The notes beneath the pieces were generated by a model. That model was not told the DNA's origin. It saw only the letters and a list, made by a program, of their open reading frames with translations, and did not search any database. This document shows, one piece after another, positions 36,619 through 45,722 of a stretch of DNA of 64,000 bases. The DNA is taken from NCBI RefSeq assembly GCF_001486585.1, contig NZ_LN909046.1, forward strand, positions 1,364,001 to 1,428,000, read 5' to 3'. The translations under genes and the position numbers were made by a program. How positions within the stretch are numbered: the first letter of the stretch is position 1; every line of letters begins with the position of its first letter. The stretch comes from Paenibacillus senegalimassiliensis. Its GTDB lineage: Bacteria; Bacillota; Bacilli; Paenibacillales; Paenibacillaceae.

Positions 36619-37893
36619 TCAGCCTTGAATCAGCCGTAAAATATCATTGTAGGTTACCGCAATCATCAGCAGGAACAACATCGCAAAGCCGATAAAATGT
36701 ACCATGCCTTCGCGGTTGGGGTCAATCGGCTTGCCCCGCAGCGCTTCGACGCCCAGGAAGATCAATCTGCTCCCGTCGAGCGCCGGAATCGGCAACAGGT
36801 TGAAGATCCCGAGATACAAGCTCAGAATAGCTGCCCAGTAGGTAAGTTGTGCAATACCTTGCTTGGCAATTTGCCCGGTTACTTCAAAAGTGCGGACCGG
36901 TCCACCCAAATCATCCATTGAGAATTGGTTAATCAGTTGCTTGAAGCCAAGGAAAATGGCCTTGGTGGTATGAACCATACTTTGCCCGGCCACCTGGAAC
37001 GTTTCTCCAAATGAAGCACTACGTGTCGGGAAGACGGTAACAATGGTACTGCCGATTTTGCCGTCCTCATTACTTGCCCCTTGTGGCGTAATCGTCACAC
37101 GAACAGTGGCTCCGTCACGGTTGACCGTCCACTCCATCGGTTGGTTCTTGGATGCCTGAATCATCTCAATCATTTTGTTAGCATCCGTACCCACCGCCTG
37201 ACCATTAATAGTCTCTATGATGTCTCCGGCTTGCAGTCCTACTTCCTCTGCTGGCATTCCCTTCATCACTTCACCGATTTGCAAATGGGTAGGTTGCTCC
37301 AGGGGAATTCCGGCCATTTGAATATGCAAGGCAAACAGCACGAAGGCCAAAATAAAGTTCATCAGCGGTCCCGCAAAGATAGAAAGAGCGCGTTGTCCGA
37401 CCGTCTTGCTGCCATATTGCCGATCTCTCGGAGCAATCTGTGTCTCCCGGCCCTTGGTAACCATCATCGCCTGCGGATGAACGGGGTAGCTAAGGACTTC
37501 CCCATCCACATCCATGCGGACCGTCAGGTCATCCTCAAGGTCAATATGCTGCACCTCTCCGCGAATCACATTTTTGCGGCTGTCCAGGCGGTCCAGATAA
37601 ATTTTCTGTACCTTACCCTGCTCCAGACGAAGCGCAATCGTCTGACCCTCGGCAATCTGAACCAGTTCAGGGTCTTCGCCTGCCATTCTGGCATAACCTC
37701 CGAAAGGCAGCAGACGCAAAGTAAACTGCGTTTCATCCCGCTTGAAGGACAACAACTTCGGACCAAAACCGATAGCAAACTCCCGCACCAAAATACCGGC
37801 ACGCTTCGCAAAGAAATAATGTCCCCATTCATGCACCGTAACGATGACAAAAAACATGAGCACCGTTAAAAATATGATTCTTAGTAATTCCAA
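36619..37893 (-). CDS. rseP: site-2 zinc metalloprotease RseP (RasP)
   Basis: A 424-residue intramembrane protease that cleaves anti-sigma factors and signal peptide remnants. The zinc motif HEWGH is at residues 21-25 within the first membrane helix. A PDZ domain spans about 190-275 (EVGLQAGDIIETINGQAV), and the second catalytic motif NLLPIPALDGSR lies near residue 365 before the last helices. It starts at TTG with AAAGGAGG about 9 bases upstream. Synteny dxr-rseP-proS matches B. subtilis. Confidence 0.95.
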   Translation of the reverse strand: MELLRIIFLTVLMFFVIVTVHEWGHYFFAKRAGILVREFAIGFGPKLLSFKRDETQFTLRLLPFGGYARMAGEDPELVQIAEGQTIALRLEQGKVQKIYLDRLDSRKNVIRGEVQHIDLEDDLTVRMDVDGEVLSYPVHPQAMMVTKGRETQIAPRDRQYGSKTVGQRALSIFAGPLMNFILAFVLFALHIQMAGIPLEQPTHLQIGEVMKGMPAEEVGLQAGDIIETINGQAVGTDANKMIEMIQASKNQPMEWTVNRDGATVRVTITPQGASNEDGKIGSTIVTVFPTRSASFGETFQVAGQSMVHTTKAIFLGFKQLINQFSMDDLGGPVRTFEVTGQIAKQGIAQLTYWAAILSLYLGIFNLLPIPALDGSRLIFLGVEALRGKPIDPNREGMVHFIGFAMLFLLMIAVTYNDILRLIQG

Positions 37894-37986
37894 GCGTAAG
37901 CATCCTCCTTTTTGGCCACGGATCGTCCAGGCATCTATTTCAATTAATATATTCCCCGACCAGGCACAAGAGAATACTGTGAACGC

Positions 37987-39126
37987 CTACAGAGTCTCGG
38001 CCAGCGCTCTTGCCCAGCGGTCAGCATCACGAATCGTTTCCAAATCTGGACTAGACTGCACGTCATGCCGGGACAAAGCCTTCTCTATGATCGTTTCTAT
38101 TTCCAGAAATGAAATGCTTCCACTAAGAAAGCGGGCGACAGCCACTTCATTAGCCGCATTATAAACACTGGTTGCTGTACCACCTATTTTACCACATTCA
38201 TAGGCCAGTCTTAAACACGGGAAACGTTCGAAATCCATCTCGCGAAAATGTAGCTTCCCCACCTCTGCCAGCGAGAGCCGACGGGCCTGTGAAGTCCAGC
38301 GATGAGGATACGATAAAGCATATTGGATCGGAACGCGCATATCCGGTGTACCCAATTGGGCAATGACGCTGCCGTCACGATACTCAACGAAAGAGTGGAT
38401 GATGCTCTCCGGATGCAGTAATACTCCAATTTTCTCAAAGGGAAGATCAAAGAGCCAACGGGCCTCGATCACTTCCAATCCTTTGTTGACCATCGTGGCC
38501 GAGTCGATCGTAACCTTCGCCCCCATCGACCAGTTAGGATGCTTAAGTGCATCTTCCACGGTTACATGCCGCAGTTGTTCACGCGTCAGATCGCGGAAGG
38601 AGCCGCCTGAAGCCGTTAGCGTAATTTGCTCTACTTCTTCCGTTCTCTCTCCGTTCAGGCACTGAAAAATAGCGGAATGCTCGCTATCGACCGGCAACAG
38701 AGCCACTCCCTTTTGCTTGGCGCGCTCTGTGACCAGGTGCCCCGCAGTAACCAGCGTTTCTTTGTTGGCCAGAGCGATATGCTTGCCTTCTTCAATCGCG
38801 GCCAATGTTGCTGGCAACCCTGCACTGCCGACAATCGCCGTTACCACAGTATCCGCATCCGTACCGGCAGCAACCTCAATGAGTCCCTGCTCGCCATAGT
38901 ACAGTTCCACATGCTCAGGAAGTTGTAGACGTACCCGTTCAGCGAGCTCCTTAGTTGCCACCGAAGCTTTCTTCGGCCCAAATTCATGAACCTGCTGGAC
39001 GAACAAATCGATATTGGTGCCTGCCGCCATCCCCTCCAGACAGAAGCTTTCAGGATGGGCACGTAAAACATCCAATGTCTGCGTACCAATCGATCCCGTT
39101 GAGCCGATCAACGCTATTTTCTTCAT
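37987..39126 (-). CDS. dxr: 1-deoxy-D-xylulose 5-phosphate reductoisomerase
   Basis: A 379-residue NADPH enzyme of the MEP pathway to isoprenoids, giving 2-C-methyl-D-erythritol 4-phosphate. The N-terminal Rossmann motif [48 protein letters not shown] and [18 protein letters not shown] are all present. It feeds the isoprenyl chain made by UppS, encoded two genes upstream. Fourteen bases separate it from cdsA. Confidence 0.96.
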   Translation of the reverse strand: MKKIALIGSTGSIGTQTLDVLRAHPESFCLEGMAAGTNIDLFVQQVHEFGPKKASVATKELAERVRLQLPEHVELYYGEQGLIEVAAGTDADTVVTAIVGSAGLPATLAAIEEGKHIALANKETLVTAGHLVTERAKQKGVALLPVDSEHSAIFQCLNGERTEEVEQITLTASGGSFRDLTREQLRHVTVEDALKHPNWSMGAKVTIDSATMVNKGLEVIEARWLFDLPFEKIGVLLHPESIIHSFVEYRDGSVIAQLGTPDMRVPIQYALSYPHRWTSQARRLSLAEVGKLHFREMDFERFPCLRLAYECGKIGGTATSVYNAANEVAVARFLSGSISFLEIETIIEKALSRHDVQSSPDLETIRDADRWARALAETL

Positions 39127-39140
39127 TTCACACCTCGTAG

Positions 39141-39938
39141 TTAAACGTAATATAGAAGGATATGTATAAACGGGAACACCGCGATCCAGCTATCACACCG
39201 ATCCAAAATCCCGCCATGGCCCGGCAGCAGCTTCCCCGAATCCTTAATACCATACACTCGCTTGTAGGCCGACTGAATGAGATCACCGAACTGTCCCACC
39301 ACCGCAGCCGAAGCGCCAAGCAAGACAGCAAGTCCTACCGTAAGCAAGCCGTCAGAGGCCAAAGCAAACAAAACGGCAACACCGATTGCCATCACGACGC
39401 CCCCAAGGGCTCCTTCCACAGTCTTATTCGGGCTGATGACTGGCCAAAGTTTATGACGACCAAAACGGCGTCCGGTAAAATAAGCTCCGGCATCACTGCT
39501 CCAAATTGCCGCCAGCATCAGCAAGGTCCAGAAAAGTCCGTTGCCGTCAGAGGTACTGCGCATTTCCGCCATCGATGAAAACCCAACCCCGATGTACACT
39601 ACGCCCAGGTATAACAACGCCATTTGACCGATGGGTTGTTCATTTTTTGAAATAACCGTAACAGCCAAGAACAACAGCATAAACAGCCACAGTGCCGCGT
39701 ACGCGTCAAGCGGTCTGGCAATGCCAAGCAGTTCCCACGGGAAGACCAGGTACAATATGCCAAGGTAGCCCAAAATAGCACTACCCCCAAAGGCAGGCAG
39801 CTTGGTCATACGGACAAATTCATAAAACCCGATCAAAGCCATAAGCAAGACAAGTACGTGGTAGGTCAATCCGCCCAACCAGCATATTCCTAAAAAAAAG
39901 CCACCGGCGACAATGCCCGTAATTAACCGCTGTTTCAC
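39141..39938 (-). CDS. cdsA: phosphatidate cytidylyltransferase
   Basis: A 265-residue polytopic membrane enzyme that makes CDP-diacylglycerol from CTP and phosphatidic acid. About eight hydrophobic segments are visible, and the C-terminal signature [20 protein letters not shown], followed by DRCDS, is the CDS family pattern. GTG start at 39938, with GAGGAAGGTG upstream. It is encoded between dxr and uppS as in B. subtilis. Confidence 0.95.
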   Translation of the reverse strand: MKQRLITGIVAGGFFLGICWLGGLTYHVLVLLMALIGFYEFVRMTKLPAFGGSAILGYLGILYLVFPWELLGIARPLDAYAALWLFMLLFLAVTVISKNEQPIGQMALLYLGVVYIGVGFSSMAEMRSTSDGNGLFWTLLMLAAIWSSDAGAYFTGRRFGRHKLWPVISPNKTVEGALGGVVMAIGVAVLFALASDGLLTVGLAVLLGASAAVVGQFGDLIQSAYKRVYGIKDSGKLLPGHGGILDRCDSWIAVFPFIHILLYYV

Positions 39939-39956
39939 CAGTCCACACCTTCCTCG

Positions 39957-40724
39957 CTAGGTTAGTCCACCATATCTCCGTGTGCGGCGCTGATATTCCG
40001 CTACGGCTTCAATCAAATGTTCCTTCCCGAAATCGGGCCAGTAAATTTCCGTAAACCACAGTTCGCTATAAGCGGTTTGCCACAGCATAAAGTTGCTCAG
40101 TCTCAGCTCTCCACTCGTCCGGATCAATAAATCCGGCTCCGGAAGTTCTGCTGACAAGAGCCCAGCCTGAATCGTATCGGCCGTGATCTCCTCGACAGAC
40201 ATTTCCCCGGATTGCACCCTTCTGGCAATATCTTTTACGCTCTCCGTAATTTCACGGCGGCTCCCGTAATTCAAGGCAAAATTTAAAATAAGACCTGTAT
40301 TATTTTTCGTCCGTTCAATGGCTTCTTCCATTGCGGTTAGCGTATGCCGGGGCAATTCTTCCGTATGTCCCATCATACGTACCTGGACGTTTTTTTCGAC
40401 CAATTCATCAAGCTCAACTGCAAGAAACTCCTGAGGGAGCGACATCAAAAAATCAACTTCATCCTTAGGCCTCTTCCAATTCTCGGTTGAGAAAGCATAC
40501 AGCGTTAACACAGAAATACCAAGTTCATCCGCGGCAATCGTTGCCCTCTTCACGGCTTTCATCCCTGACCGATGACCAACAATACGCGGCAAACCTAGCC
40601 TGCGCGCCCAACGTCCGTTGCCGTCCATAATGATCGCAACATGCTCGGGGATATTATCCGGGGATAGCAAGGCGGTTGTGGGATGCTTTTTCTTTTTCCA
40701 CCAGGGTTGAAATAACTTGATCAT
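39957..40724 (-). CDS. uppS: undecaprenyl diphosphate synthase (isoprenyl transferase)
   Basis: A cis-prenyltransferase of about 255 residues that makes the C55 lipid carrier for cell wall synthesis. The catalytic aspartate is D34 in IIMDGNGRWA. FSTENWKRP, NFALNYGSRREI and the RTSGELRLSNFMLWQ segment are conserved. The ATG at 40724 has GGAGGAAAAGG directly upstream, so the longer frame to 40760 is not used. It follows the frr terminator by about 30 bases. Confidence 0.95.
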   Translation of the reverse strand: MIKLFQPWWKKKKHPTTALLSPDNIPEHVAIIMDGNGRWARRLGLPRIVGHRSGMKAVKRATIAADELGISVLTLYAFSTENWKRPKDEVDFLMSLPQEFLAVELDELVEKNVQVRMMGHTEELPRHTLTAMEEAIERTKNNTGLILNFALNYGSRREITESVKDIARRVQSGEMSVEEITADTIQAGLLSAELPEPDLLIRTSGELRLSNFMLWQTAYSELWFTEIYWPDFGKEHLIEAVAEYQRRTRRYGGLT

Positions 40725-40751
40725 TCCTTTTCCTCCAGCCGGGTGATGAAA

Positions 40752-40797
40752 AAGAGACAAACCCCACCGTAATAGGAGGGGCCGCTTTATGTCTCTT
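40752..40797 (-). terminator. hairpin overlapping the frr stop codon
   Basis: AAGAGACA pairs with TGTCTCTT, with an inner CCCCTCC/GGTGGGG stem, followed by TTTTC on the minus strand. It begins at the frr stop codon, so translation may affect its folding. Confidence 0.65.
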
Positions 40798-41349
40798 AAA
40801 CTTCCATGATCTCTTTCTCTTTCGCAGCTAGGACCTTATCCACTTCCGCGATAAATTTATCCGTCGTTTTTTGAATGTCTTCCTGGTGGCGGCGTGACTC
40901 ATCTTCCGAAATATCCGTTTTTTCCAACTTCTTAATATCATCGTTGGCATCGCGACGGATATTGCGGATAGCCACCTTCGCTTCTTCGCCAAATTTCTTG
41001 GTCAGCTTAACCAGTTCAACCCGACGTTCTTCGGTTAGAGGCGGAATGCTCAGGCGAATCAGCGACCCGTCATTAGCAGGGGTCAAGCCCAAGTCCGACT
41101 TCTGAATCGCTCTTTCGATCTCAGACAAGGATGATTTATCCCAAGGCTGGATCATCAAGGTCCGAGAATCCGGTGTATTGATGTTAGCTAGTTGATTAAT
41201 TGGGGTCGGCGATCCGTAATAGTCCACATGAACCCGGTCCAGCAACGAAGGAGCGGCTCTTCCGGCACGTAATGTCGCCAGTTCTCTCTTCAAGGCTTGA
41301 ATCGCTTTGTCCATCCGTTCTTCCGCATGTTTCTTAATCGCTTGCGGCA

Positions 41350-41350
<1 letters not shown>
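40796..41350 (-). CDS. frr: ribosome recycling factor
   Basis: A 184-residue factor that splits the post-termination ribosome with EF-G. The sequence [25 protein letters not shown], the [10 protein letters not shown] segment and the long C-terminal helix [24 protein letters not shown] (all split across residues 8-135) are typical of the three-helix bundle plus beta domain. Its ATG shares one base with the pyrH stop codon (TAATG). Confidence 0.96.
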
Positions 41351-42099
<749 letters not shown>

Positions 42100-42121
42100 T
42101 CATTCACAGGTTAAAAAAGAA

Positions 42122-42138
42122 GGAACACCGCGTGTTCC
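42122..42138 (-). terminator. intrinsic terminator of tsf
   Basis: GGAACAC pairs with GTGTTCC around a 3-base loop and is followed by TTCTTTTTTAA on the minus strand, 37 bases after the tsf stop. Partial read-through to pyrH is likely. Confidence 0.75.
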
Positions 42139-42174
42139 AACTTTCCTACCCTCTATGGATGGTTTGCTTTATGC

Positions 42175-42825
42175 TTATCTCTTCACCTGAGACATAACTT
42201 CTTCTACGAAGTTGTCCACTTTTTTCTCCAGACCTTCACCAAGTTCATAGCGAACAAAGCGACGGATGGAAATGTTCTCACCGATCGTGCTGATTTTTTC
42301 ATTCAGCAATTGGGAGATCGTTTTGTCTGGGTCTTTAACGAAGGATTGTTCCAACAAGCAATACTCTTCATAGTATTTACCAATGCGGCCTTCGACCATT
42401 TTCTCAACGATTTTTTCTGGTTTGCCTTCGTTCAAAGCTTGAGCCTTCAAGATTTCTTTTTCCTTCTCAATCGCATCGTTTGGAACTTCCTCACGACGTA
42501 CATAAAGAGGACTCAAAGCCGCAATATGCATGGCGACATCACGAGCAAAATCTTTGAATTGATCGGTTTTAGCTACGAAGTCAGTTTCACAGTTGATTTC
42601 CACGAGAACGCCAATCCGGCCGCCAGCGTGAATGTAAGATTCAACAACGCCTTCTGTAGCAATACGTCCTGCTTTGTTAGCAGCGGCAGCAAGGCCTTTT
42701 TCCCGAAGCAATTCAGCCGCTTTGGTCAAATCACCATTTGCTTCCTCAAGTGCTTTTTTACAATCCAACATGCCTGCACCTGTTTTTTCACGTAGCTCTT
42801 TAACCGCTTTTGCATCTACTGCCAT
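42175..42825 (-). CDS. tsf: elongation factor Ts
   Basis: A 216-residue guanine nucleotide exchange factor for EF-Tu. It opens with [19 protein letters not shown], has the EF-Ts core with [14 protein letters not shown] and [10 protein letters not shown], and ends with a short C-terminal module. It is shorter than the roughly 290 residues of E. coli or B. subtilis because the core is reduced to one repeat plus a short tail, as in some Firmicutes and in chloroplast-like forms. GGAGGG is 9 bases before the ATG. Confidence 0.93.
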   Translation of the reverse strand: MAVDAKAVKELREKTGAGMLDCKKALEEANGDLTKAAELLREKGLAAAANKAGRIATEGVVESYIHAGGRIGVLVEINCETDFVAKTDQFKDFARDVAMHIAALSPLYVRREEVPNDAIEKEKEILKAQALNEGKPEKIVEKMVEGRIGKYYEEYCLLEQSFVKDPDKTISQLLNEKISTIGENISIRRFVRYELGEGLEKKVDNFVEEVMSQVKR

Positions 42826-42893
42826 GTTTATATTCCCTCCATATCGATATATAGGGTGATTCCCTTAAAATCTAAAACCTTCACACTTTAAAA

Positions 42894-42933
42894 AAAGGGC
42901 AGTGAGAGGTTTGTCACCTTCCAACCACCCTTT
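42894..42933 (-). terminator. hairpin between rpsB and tsf
   Basis: AAAGGG pairs with CCCTTT, with GGTTGG/CAAACC inside, followed by TTTT on the minus strand. It probably attenuates transcription from rpsB into tsf. Confidence 0.7.
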
Positions 42934-42962
42934 CATTTTAATTTATCGGATTAGTCAGGCCA

Positions 42963-43661
42963 TTAGGCCGTTGTTTGCTCGCCTTGGTGAGCTTCGATCA
43001 CGGCGTCTGCCATCTTACCAGTCAACAGTTTTACGGCGCGGATAGCGTCGTCGTTACCTGGGATAACATAGTCGATTTCGTCCGGATCGCAGTTCGTATC
43101 AACAATACCTACGATTGGGATACCCAATTTGCGGGCTTCTGCTACCGCAATACGCTCTTTGCGTGGATCAATGATGAACAAGGCACTTGGCAGGCCTTTC
43201 ATGTTCTTGATTCCGCCCAAGAACTTCTCAAGACGATCTTTTTCTTTGCGAAGAATGATAACTTCTTTCTTCGGCAATACAGCGAATGTACCGTCCTCTT
43301 CCCAAGCTTCCAGCTTCTTCAAACGGTCGATCCGTTTTTGGATTGTTTGGAAGTTTGTCAGAGTACCACCGAGCCAGCGTTGGTTGATGTAGAACTGACC
43401 AGCACGCTCAGCTTCTTCCTTAACGGAATCTTGAGCTTGCTTCTTCGTGCCCACGAACAGAATGGTACCATTCTCTTCTGCGATGCTCTTAACGAAGTTA
43501 TAAGCCTCTTCTACTTTCTTGACCGTTTTTTGCAGGTCGATAATGTAAATGCCGTTTCTTTCAGTGAAGATATAACGATCCATTTTCGGGTTCCAACGAC
43601 GAGTTTGGTGACCGAAGTGCACACCTGCTTCAAGCAGTTGTTTCATGGAGATTACTGCCAT
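42963..43661 (-). CDS. rpsB: 30S ribosomal protein S2
   Basis: A 233-residue S2. The starting segment [23 protein letters not shown] and later [21 protein letters not shown] and [26 protein letters not shown] (split) are hallmark. The ATG at 43661 has AGGAGG 9 bases upstream; the frame extending to 43718 crosses the leader and is not coding. It has its own promoter and a structured leader of about 130 bases. It lies right after the fla/che operon, as in B. subtilis. Confidence 0.96.
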   Translation of the reverse strand: MAVISMKQLLEAGVHFGHQTRRWNPKMDRYIFTERNGIYIIDLQKTVKKVEEAYNFVKSIAEENGTILFVGTKKQAQDSVKEEAERAGQFYINQRWLGGTLTNFQTIQKRIDRLKKLEAWEEDGTFAVLPKKEVIILRKEKDRLEKFLGGIKNMKGLPSALFIIDPRKERIAVAEARKLGIPIVGIVDTNCDPDEIDYVIPGNDDAIRAVKLLTGKMADAVIEAHQGEQTTA

Positions 43662-43679
43662 CTTCACGCACCTCCTAAG

Positions 43680-43792
43680 TTTGGTTTTTTGTTTTGATGC
43701 TTCCTCTGGAGATTTCATTTCCCGGCAGGACTCCTTGTCAAATCAAGTGAGCACCCCTGACGAAATCGATCTCCATGCGTTATAACACCGTC
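43680..43792 (-). other. structured leader of rpsB
   Basis: In the transcribed leader TGGAGAT (43769-43775) pairs with ATCTCCA (43707-43713) and encloses smaller stems. This is the layout of an r-protein autocontrol site, but I could not match it to a named S2 leader family. Confidence 0.4.
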
Positions 43793-43796
43793 ATTT

Positions 43797-43825
43797 AATA
43801 TACCATAAGTGAAAAACGGATGCAA
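43797..43825 (-). promoter_or_regulatory. sigma-A promoter of rpsB-tsf
   Basis: On the minus strand TTGCAT (43820-43825) and TATATT (43797-43802) are exactly 17 bases apart. Confidence 0.7.
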
Positions 43826-43858
43826 CCGAAGTTTCTTCATCCGCTGAAATGAAAAAAA

Positions 43859-43874
43859 GGCACTATAAAGCGCC
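43859..43874 (-). terminator. intrinsic terminator at the end of the fla/che operon
   Basis: GGCGC pairs with GTGCC around TTTATA (one wobble), followed by TTTTTTT on the minus strand. The repeat copy C lies between it and the last gene of the operon. Confidence 0.65.
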
Positions 43875-43901
43875 CTTCTGCCATATGTCATTCTAGAGGT
43901 A

Positions 43902-44069
43902 GTTCAAAAAGTCGTCTTCCCAGGACGGGGTTGTTCAAGGAGTAGAATCGACATCGAATCTTGAATTCAGCCGGGCCTTCCGTTGCTCACGTAGATCTAT
44001 CTACGCTCCGCTACTCAGTCCCTAGCTTTATCCAACCTTCTCGGTCCTGTAAACCCAACTTTTTGAACT
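43902..44069. repeat. intergenic repeat family, copy C (complete, about 168 bp)
   Basis: Bounded by perfect inverted termini GTTCAAAAAGT (43902-43912) and ACTTTTTGAAC (44059-44069). A second pair, CAGGAC (43921-43926) and GTCCTG (44044-44049), extends the stem across an 8-base internal loop. The centre holds the palindrome CGTAGATCTATCTACG (43990-44005). No coding capacity. It looks like a MITE-like or structured-RNA element. Confidence 0.85.
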
Positions 44070-44076
44070 CGCACTC

Positions 44077-44661
44077 CTAGTTATTTCGCGTGGAAATCTT
44101 CTTAATGATAGAGTCAAACTCTTCTCCGACATAGAATTTGTATGTGCCCGCACGAACCTTGTAGTTGATCTTCCTGGCTACCGCAGCCTCTACAAACTTA
44201 TCCTTGTCCTCAATCACTCCGGCCTGTAGCAAACCGTTGGCTACACCCTCCAGGGTCGTTCCACCGGCAATTTTGTATTCCACTTCGACCGCAGCCTGAT
44301 CCTCTGCAGGTTGACCTGCATTCCCCGCTGAATCTTCCCCCTGTACTTCAGGCTGCTGCGGAGTATCAGGATCTGTTGGTTGATTCATATCAGGAATTAC
44401 CGGCGTCTCAAGATCACCTTGCTCCTGGTCTTCCAAAGCAGGTACATCCTCATTAACCCGTTCCTGCCACTGCTCTTCAGTCAGCAATTCCTCGTCCAAT
44501 TCAGAGACTCTCAGTCCCGCGCGTTCCGCAGCCTGCTGAATTTGCTCTCTGGTATGTAACTGTCCGCCCATATTCTGGCCGATCAGCATAAGCTGCAGCA
44601 ACAAGGCTCCGACAATAAGTCCGCAGCCCAAGCCAAACATGAAATGGCGATTCTTTATCAT
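44077..44661 (-). CDS. membrane-anchored protein with MltG-like C-terminal domain, no catalytic part
   Basis: A 194-residue protein with one N-terminal membrane helix (about 8-28), a helical segment with REQIQQAAERAGLRV, a Pro/Asp/Gln-rich linker (about 75-125) and a C-terminal domain. That last part, TTLEGVANGLLQAGVIEDKD to GTYKFYVGEEFDSIIKKI, resembles the LysM-like N-terminal domain of the cell-wall lytic transglycosylase MltG/YceG. The catalytic domain is absent, so it may bind peptidoglycan or position a partner. It overlaps the preceding DUF6115 gene by 4 bases and is the last gene of the fla/che operon. The fold assignment is by pattern only. Confidence 0.6.
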   Translation of the reverse strand: MIKNRHFMFGLGCGLIVGALLLQLMLIGQNMGGQLHTREQIQQAAERAGLRVSELDEELLTEEQWQERVNEDVPALEDQEQGDLETPVIPDMNQPTDPDTPQQPEVQGEDSAGNAGQPAEDQAAVEVEYKIAGGTTLEGVANGLLQAGVIEDKDKFVEAAVARKINYKVRAGTYKFYVGEEFDSIIKKISTRNN

Positions 44662-45266
44662 GGGGACTCCTCCTTCCGGGCCAATTGCAAAATCAACTGC
44701 ACTTCGCCTCGTTGAAGTCCCACCGTCTTGGCAATCATGTCCATCGATTTTCCTTGGGCATACAAATCAAATAATTCGGGATAACGATCCCGTACATGCT
44801 CCTCCTGAGGCTCCTCTTCCACCAATAGGACGGGCTCTGGTTGCACCTCAGCCGCTGGAGGTTCTAGAGGCTCGATAGCCGCAGCCACGAGTGGTTGTGC
44901 TTGCTCGGCTATAACCTCTGTGACAGCAACTTCATGTTGCTGCATTCCTGATTCCAACGCCAGAATTCGAGAATCACTCTGACGTGTGAGCATCTCCACT
45001 TCTCCCAGGCGCTGACGAAGCTCAACCATAAGCTCCTGCTGAGCCAATTGCTTGCCCGCAAAATCTTGCTTCATTTGGGCAACCATACCGATCAACTCTT
45101 CATTTTCCTTCTCGATATCCGCCATATATTGCTCAAGCGTAGCTTCCATCTCTCTGGCCGCATCCACTTTGGAGCTCTCGGCGACTTGACGCTTGGGAAG
45201 CAGCAAGGCATATACCAGCGCTGCAACCCCAAGCAATACTATGAAAACCCAAGGAGCTTCAAACAA
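44658..45266 (-). CDS. DUF6115-type membrane protein at the swrB position
   Basis: About 202 residues with a single N-terminal membrane helix (residues 7-25), a coiled-coil stretch (about 40-110, EMEATLEQYMADIEKENEEL onward), a Pro/Glu-rich linker, and a C-terminal helix-turn-helix-like module RYPELFDLYAQGKSMDMIAK plus VGLQRGEVQLIL. That module fits DUF6115. The location between the sigD region and rpsB, and the plan of one helix plus coiled coil, match SwrB (YlxL) of B. subtilis, which promotes flagellar export-gate maturation and swarming. Orthology is an inference. The TTG at 45266 has AGGTGAGG 6 bases upstream; a GTG at 45278 is the other option. Confidence 0.65.
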   Translation of the reverse strand: MFEAPWVFIVLLGVAALVYALLLPKRQVAESSKVDAAREMEATLEQYMADIEKENEELIGMVAQMKQDFAGKQLAQQELMVELRQRLGEVEMLTRQSDSRILALESGMQQHEVAVTEVIAEQAQPLVAAAIEPLEPPAAEVQPEPVLLVEEEPQEEHVRDRYPELFDLYAQGKSMDMIAKTVGLQRGEVQLILQLARKEESP

Positions 45267-45332
45267 TGCAATCCTCACCTTTTGCTGTTGAATTTACCAC
45301 AAGTCAAGGTAGCACTCAGGTTGCACGGAATG

Positions 45333-45653
45333 CTACCAAGACAAGTCGATGTGTTTTCCTTTGTAAGGGTGTTCCGCCATGTGTTCCCGTTCTTCCTCTT
45401 CGGCGCTGTCCTCGGAACGTGCTTCCTCTTGCTCTGGTGAGCCGGAGCCATTCCCTTCCCGTCGCACGTTCAGGTTATGGGCACTCTCGTCCACGCCAGC
45501 ACTGCGTTGACGTTCTAATTCGCTGTCCTTAACCGTTTGGCCTGACAGCAAGCTTTGATCCAGAATCGGCCGATGTTGCTGATCTTGCTGAACACGTCCG
45601 GCATCACCTGTCCGGGGGACTGCGATTTGCATCTCTACGGATTTCATATTCAT
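45333..45653 (-). CDS. small conserved-looking protein in the che operon, unknown function
   Basis: A 106-residue, very hydrophilic protein starting MNMKSVEMQIAVPRTGDAGR and ending HPYKGKHIDLSW. The ends look constrained while the middle is Gln/Glu/Ser-rich and probably disordered. I recognise this arrangement as occurring in fla/che operons of related Firmicutes but know no function. It has no membrane helix. AGGTGA lies 5 bases before the ATG. It stands between fapA and the swrB-like gene. Confidence 0.65.
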   Translation of the reverse strand: MNMKSVEMQIAVPRTGDAGRVQQDQQHRPILDQSLLSGQTVKDSELERQRSAGVDESAHNLNVRREGNGSGSPEQEEARSEDSAEEEEREHMAEHPYKGKHIDLSW

Positions 45654-45722
45654 GGGATCACCTCATCTTAGTGAAAGGCTTGAATAGCTCGCATTGGGAA
45701 TTCAAATCCGCTCAAAACCGAT

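Noticed and set aside
37081-37869. 262-codon plus-strand open frame
   Set aside because: Antisense to rseP; the minus-strand gene has full motifs.
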